Shown: positions 33,790 through 33,790 of the stretch, piece by piece
Layout of the letters: the number at the start of each line of letters is the position of its first letter
Numbering within the stretch: the stretch's first letter is position 1
NCBI GenBank assembly: GCA_011605865.1
Contig: JAAOZI010000011.1
Span: 1-33,790, forward strand
Length of the DNA: 33,790 nucleotides
Reading direction: 5' to 3'
From: Archaeoglobales archaeon
Lineage (GTDB): Archaea > Halobacteriota > Archaeoglobi > Archaeoglobales > Archaeoglobaceae
Notes under the pieces: model-generated
Told to the model about the DNA's origin: nothing
The model's database searches: none
Seen by the model: the letters and a program-made list of their open reading frames with translations, nothing else
Made by a program: the position numbers and the translations under genes

Positions 33790-33790
33790 C

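Overview
The window is archaeal chromosome. It carries aIF2 gamma, aIF5B, Rpo7, Rpo11, Spt4, ribosomal proteins L7Ae, S28e, L24e, S24e and S27ae, Kae1, exosome Csl4, CDP-archaeol synthase and a GTP-dependent dephospho-CoA kinase. Bacteria have none of these in this form. Beta-oxidation enzymes, 4-hydroxybutyryl-CoA dehydratase and an L7Ae that resembles the Archaeoglobus fulgidus protein as I remember it point to Archaeoglobales (Archaeoglobus, Ferroglobus or Geoglobus). The order is an inference; the species cannot be told from sequence alone.

Layout. 1-1985 is a decayed accessory strip: the 3' part of an IS200/IS605 tnpB with its hairpin-rich right end, a sirtuin gene with two frameshifts, a GNAT acetyltransferase fragment and a second degraded IS end. 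1986-7884 holds two unknown small genes, a radical SAM protein converging on an AMMECR1 protein, a ROK kinase diverging from AMMECR1 across one palindromic TATA element, an ABC exporter pair, an AIM24-family protein and a CDP-alcohol phosphatidyltransferase. 7948-11413 (minus) holds thiolase, acyl-CoA dehydrogenase and 3-hydroxyacyl-CoA dehydrogenase. 11447-14422 (minus) is the translation operon L7Ae-S28e-L24e-Ndk-aIF5B, with a possible L7Ae-binding motif in its leader. 14511-19807 holds a COG2426 membrane protein, a ketopantoate-reductase-like gene, TrpRS, PIN protein/aIF2 gamma, a stand-alone LigD-type phosphoesterase, CarS and a shortened DUF1284-like gene containing an IS-end-like sequence. 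19886-22784 is a four-subunit 2-oxoacid:ferredoxin oxidoreductase operon. 22831-25565 is the transcription/translation operon Rpo7-Spt4-dephospho-CoA kinase-S24e-S27ae-Kae1. 25531-27287 (minus) is 4-hydroxybutyryl-CoA dehydratase plus a small cysteine-rich protein. 27424-30124 holds a second radical SAM protein, uroporphyrinogen-III synthase, a nitrilase-family hydrolase and a winged-helix regulator. 30202-33597 (minus) is an information-processing operon: RecJ-like DHH protein, METTL5-like methyltransferase, a frameshifted Csl4 and Rpo11. The window ends in another tnpB fragment and IS end.

The genome is compact. Most operon neighbours overlap by 1-4 bases (ATGA or TGATG junctions), and all five intact convergent pairs overlap at their 3' ends. 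Many operon-leading genes have a TATA-like A/T box centred about 20-27 bases before the start codon, which implies leaderless mRNAs; this was used to choose several starts. Metabolically, 4-hydroxybutyryl-CoA dehydratase, 3-hydroxyacyl-CoA dehydrogenase, thiolase and the oxidoreductase could together link C4 acyl-CoA to acetyl-CoA and pyruvate.

I found no CRISPR array, tRNA or rRNA gene. The most interesting items are the symmetric palindromic promoter at 4150-4163, the IS-end-like sequence inside the DUF1284-like gene, the possible K-loop before rpl7ae, the frameshifts in csl4 and the sirtuin, and the RecJ-like/METTL5/Csl4/Rpo11 operon.
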